From: a candidate division WOR-3 bacterium
GTDB taxonomy: Bacteria > Hydrothermota > Tepidihabitantia > Tepidihabitantales > Tepidihabitantaceae
DNA length: 47,573 nt
Assembly: GCA_039801365.1 (NCBI GenBank)
Contig: JBDRUN010000008.1
Span: 1 to 47,573, forward strand
Reading direction: 5' to 3'
This document shows positions 47,570 through 47,573 of this stretch, piece after piece. Every line of letters starts with the position of its first letter. The first letter of the stretch is position 1. A model generated the notes under the pieces. That model had not been told where the DNA came from. It did no database searches and saw only the letters and a list, made by a program, of their open reading frames with translations. The translations under genes and the position numbers were made by a program.

Positions 47570-47573
47570 ATGC
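47570..47573 (+). CDS. Possible start of the next gene of the folK operon (cut by the window)
   Basis: An ATG at 47570 follows GGAAGGAAG with 7-8 nt spacing, 22 nt after the kinase stop. Only four bases are in the window. In several lineages panB or panC follows folK and the kinase, but nothing here can show this. Confidence 0.35.

Noticed and set aside
1-47573. tRNA, rRNA, CRISPR or insertion-sequence features
   Set aside because: No T-arm/anticodon pattern, no spaced identical repeats and no transposase-like protein were found in reading through the window.

Overview
The window reads as chromosome from a diderm (Gram-negative-type) bacterium of moderately high GC. It has a BamA-type outer-membrane assembly factor, a TonB-dependent receptor, two PorV/PorQ-like barrels, two ExbB/ExbD/TonB-type motors, lipoprotein signals, and several secreted proteins ending in FlgD-like / type IX-like C-terminal domains. 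This combination, with PlsY, FolE2, ClpC and many FlgD-Ig domains, recalls uncultured FCB-related or WOR-3 (Stahlbacteria)-like lineages. That placement is inference from gene content only. No rRNA, tRNA, CRISPR array or insertion sequence was seen.

Layout. 1-1426 (-): two envelope proteins, one cut by the window edge. 1482-3558 (+): plsY-gpsA-merR operon with start/stop overlaps, preceded by a 28-codon coupled upstream ORF. 3715-15816 (-): a long envelope operon, exbB-exbD-exbD-tonB, then a secreted BNR/sialidase-like protein, a lipoprotein, a TonB-dependent receptor, a 1013-aa secreted protein and a PorV-like barrel. 16040-20718 (+): secreted M14 carboxypeptidase followed by an active/inactive M16 peptidase pair. 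20741-21547 (-): endonuclease/exonuclease/phosphatase-fold protein. 21788-22099: a 26-unit array with a strict 12-bp period. 22478-25177 (+): large TPR/AAA+/Fis-type regulator. 25460-25853 (+): two very small genes. 26109-26849 (-): P-domain lipoprotein. 26976-35738 (-): a tightly overlapping eight-gene operon resembling a remodelled Tol-Pal system. 35839-41072 (+): comEC, a small unknown gene, a DUF2207-like remnant, an EamA transporter, folE2 and a class I glutamine amidotransferase. 41086-45875 (-): clpC-bamA. 46106-47573 (+): cold-shock protein, folK, a deoxynucleoside kinase and the start of another gene.

Cross-cutting signals. Promoter-like TTGAC(A/C)-16/17-TAnnnT boxes recur in front of many genes. 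In nine cases the start codon lies only 5-13 nt downstream of the -10 box, without a Shine-Dalgarno sequence, which points to leaderless or near-leaderless mRNAs. Genes inside operons instead use GGAGG sites and GTGA/TTGA/ATGA overlaps.

Most unusual items: the 12-bp-periodic array that exactly fills an open reading frame; the recurrent leaderless promoter architecture; the Tol-Pal-like operon with an Asp-less second ExbD and a degenerate OmpA-like terminal protein; and the sigma-54-type activator with an altered GAFTGA loop.
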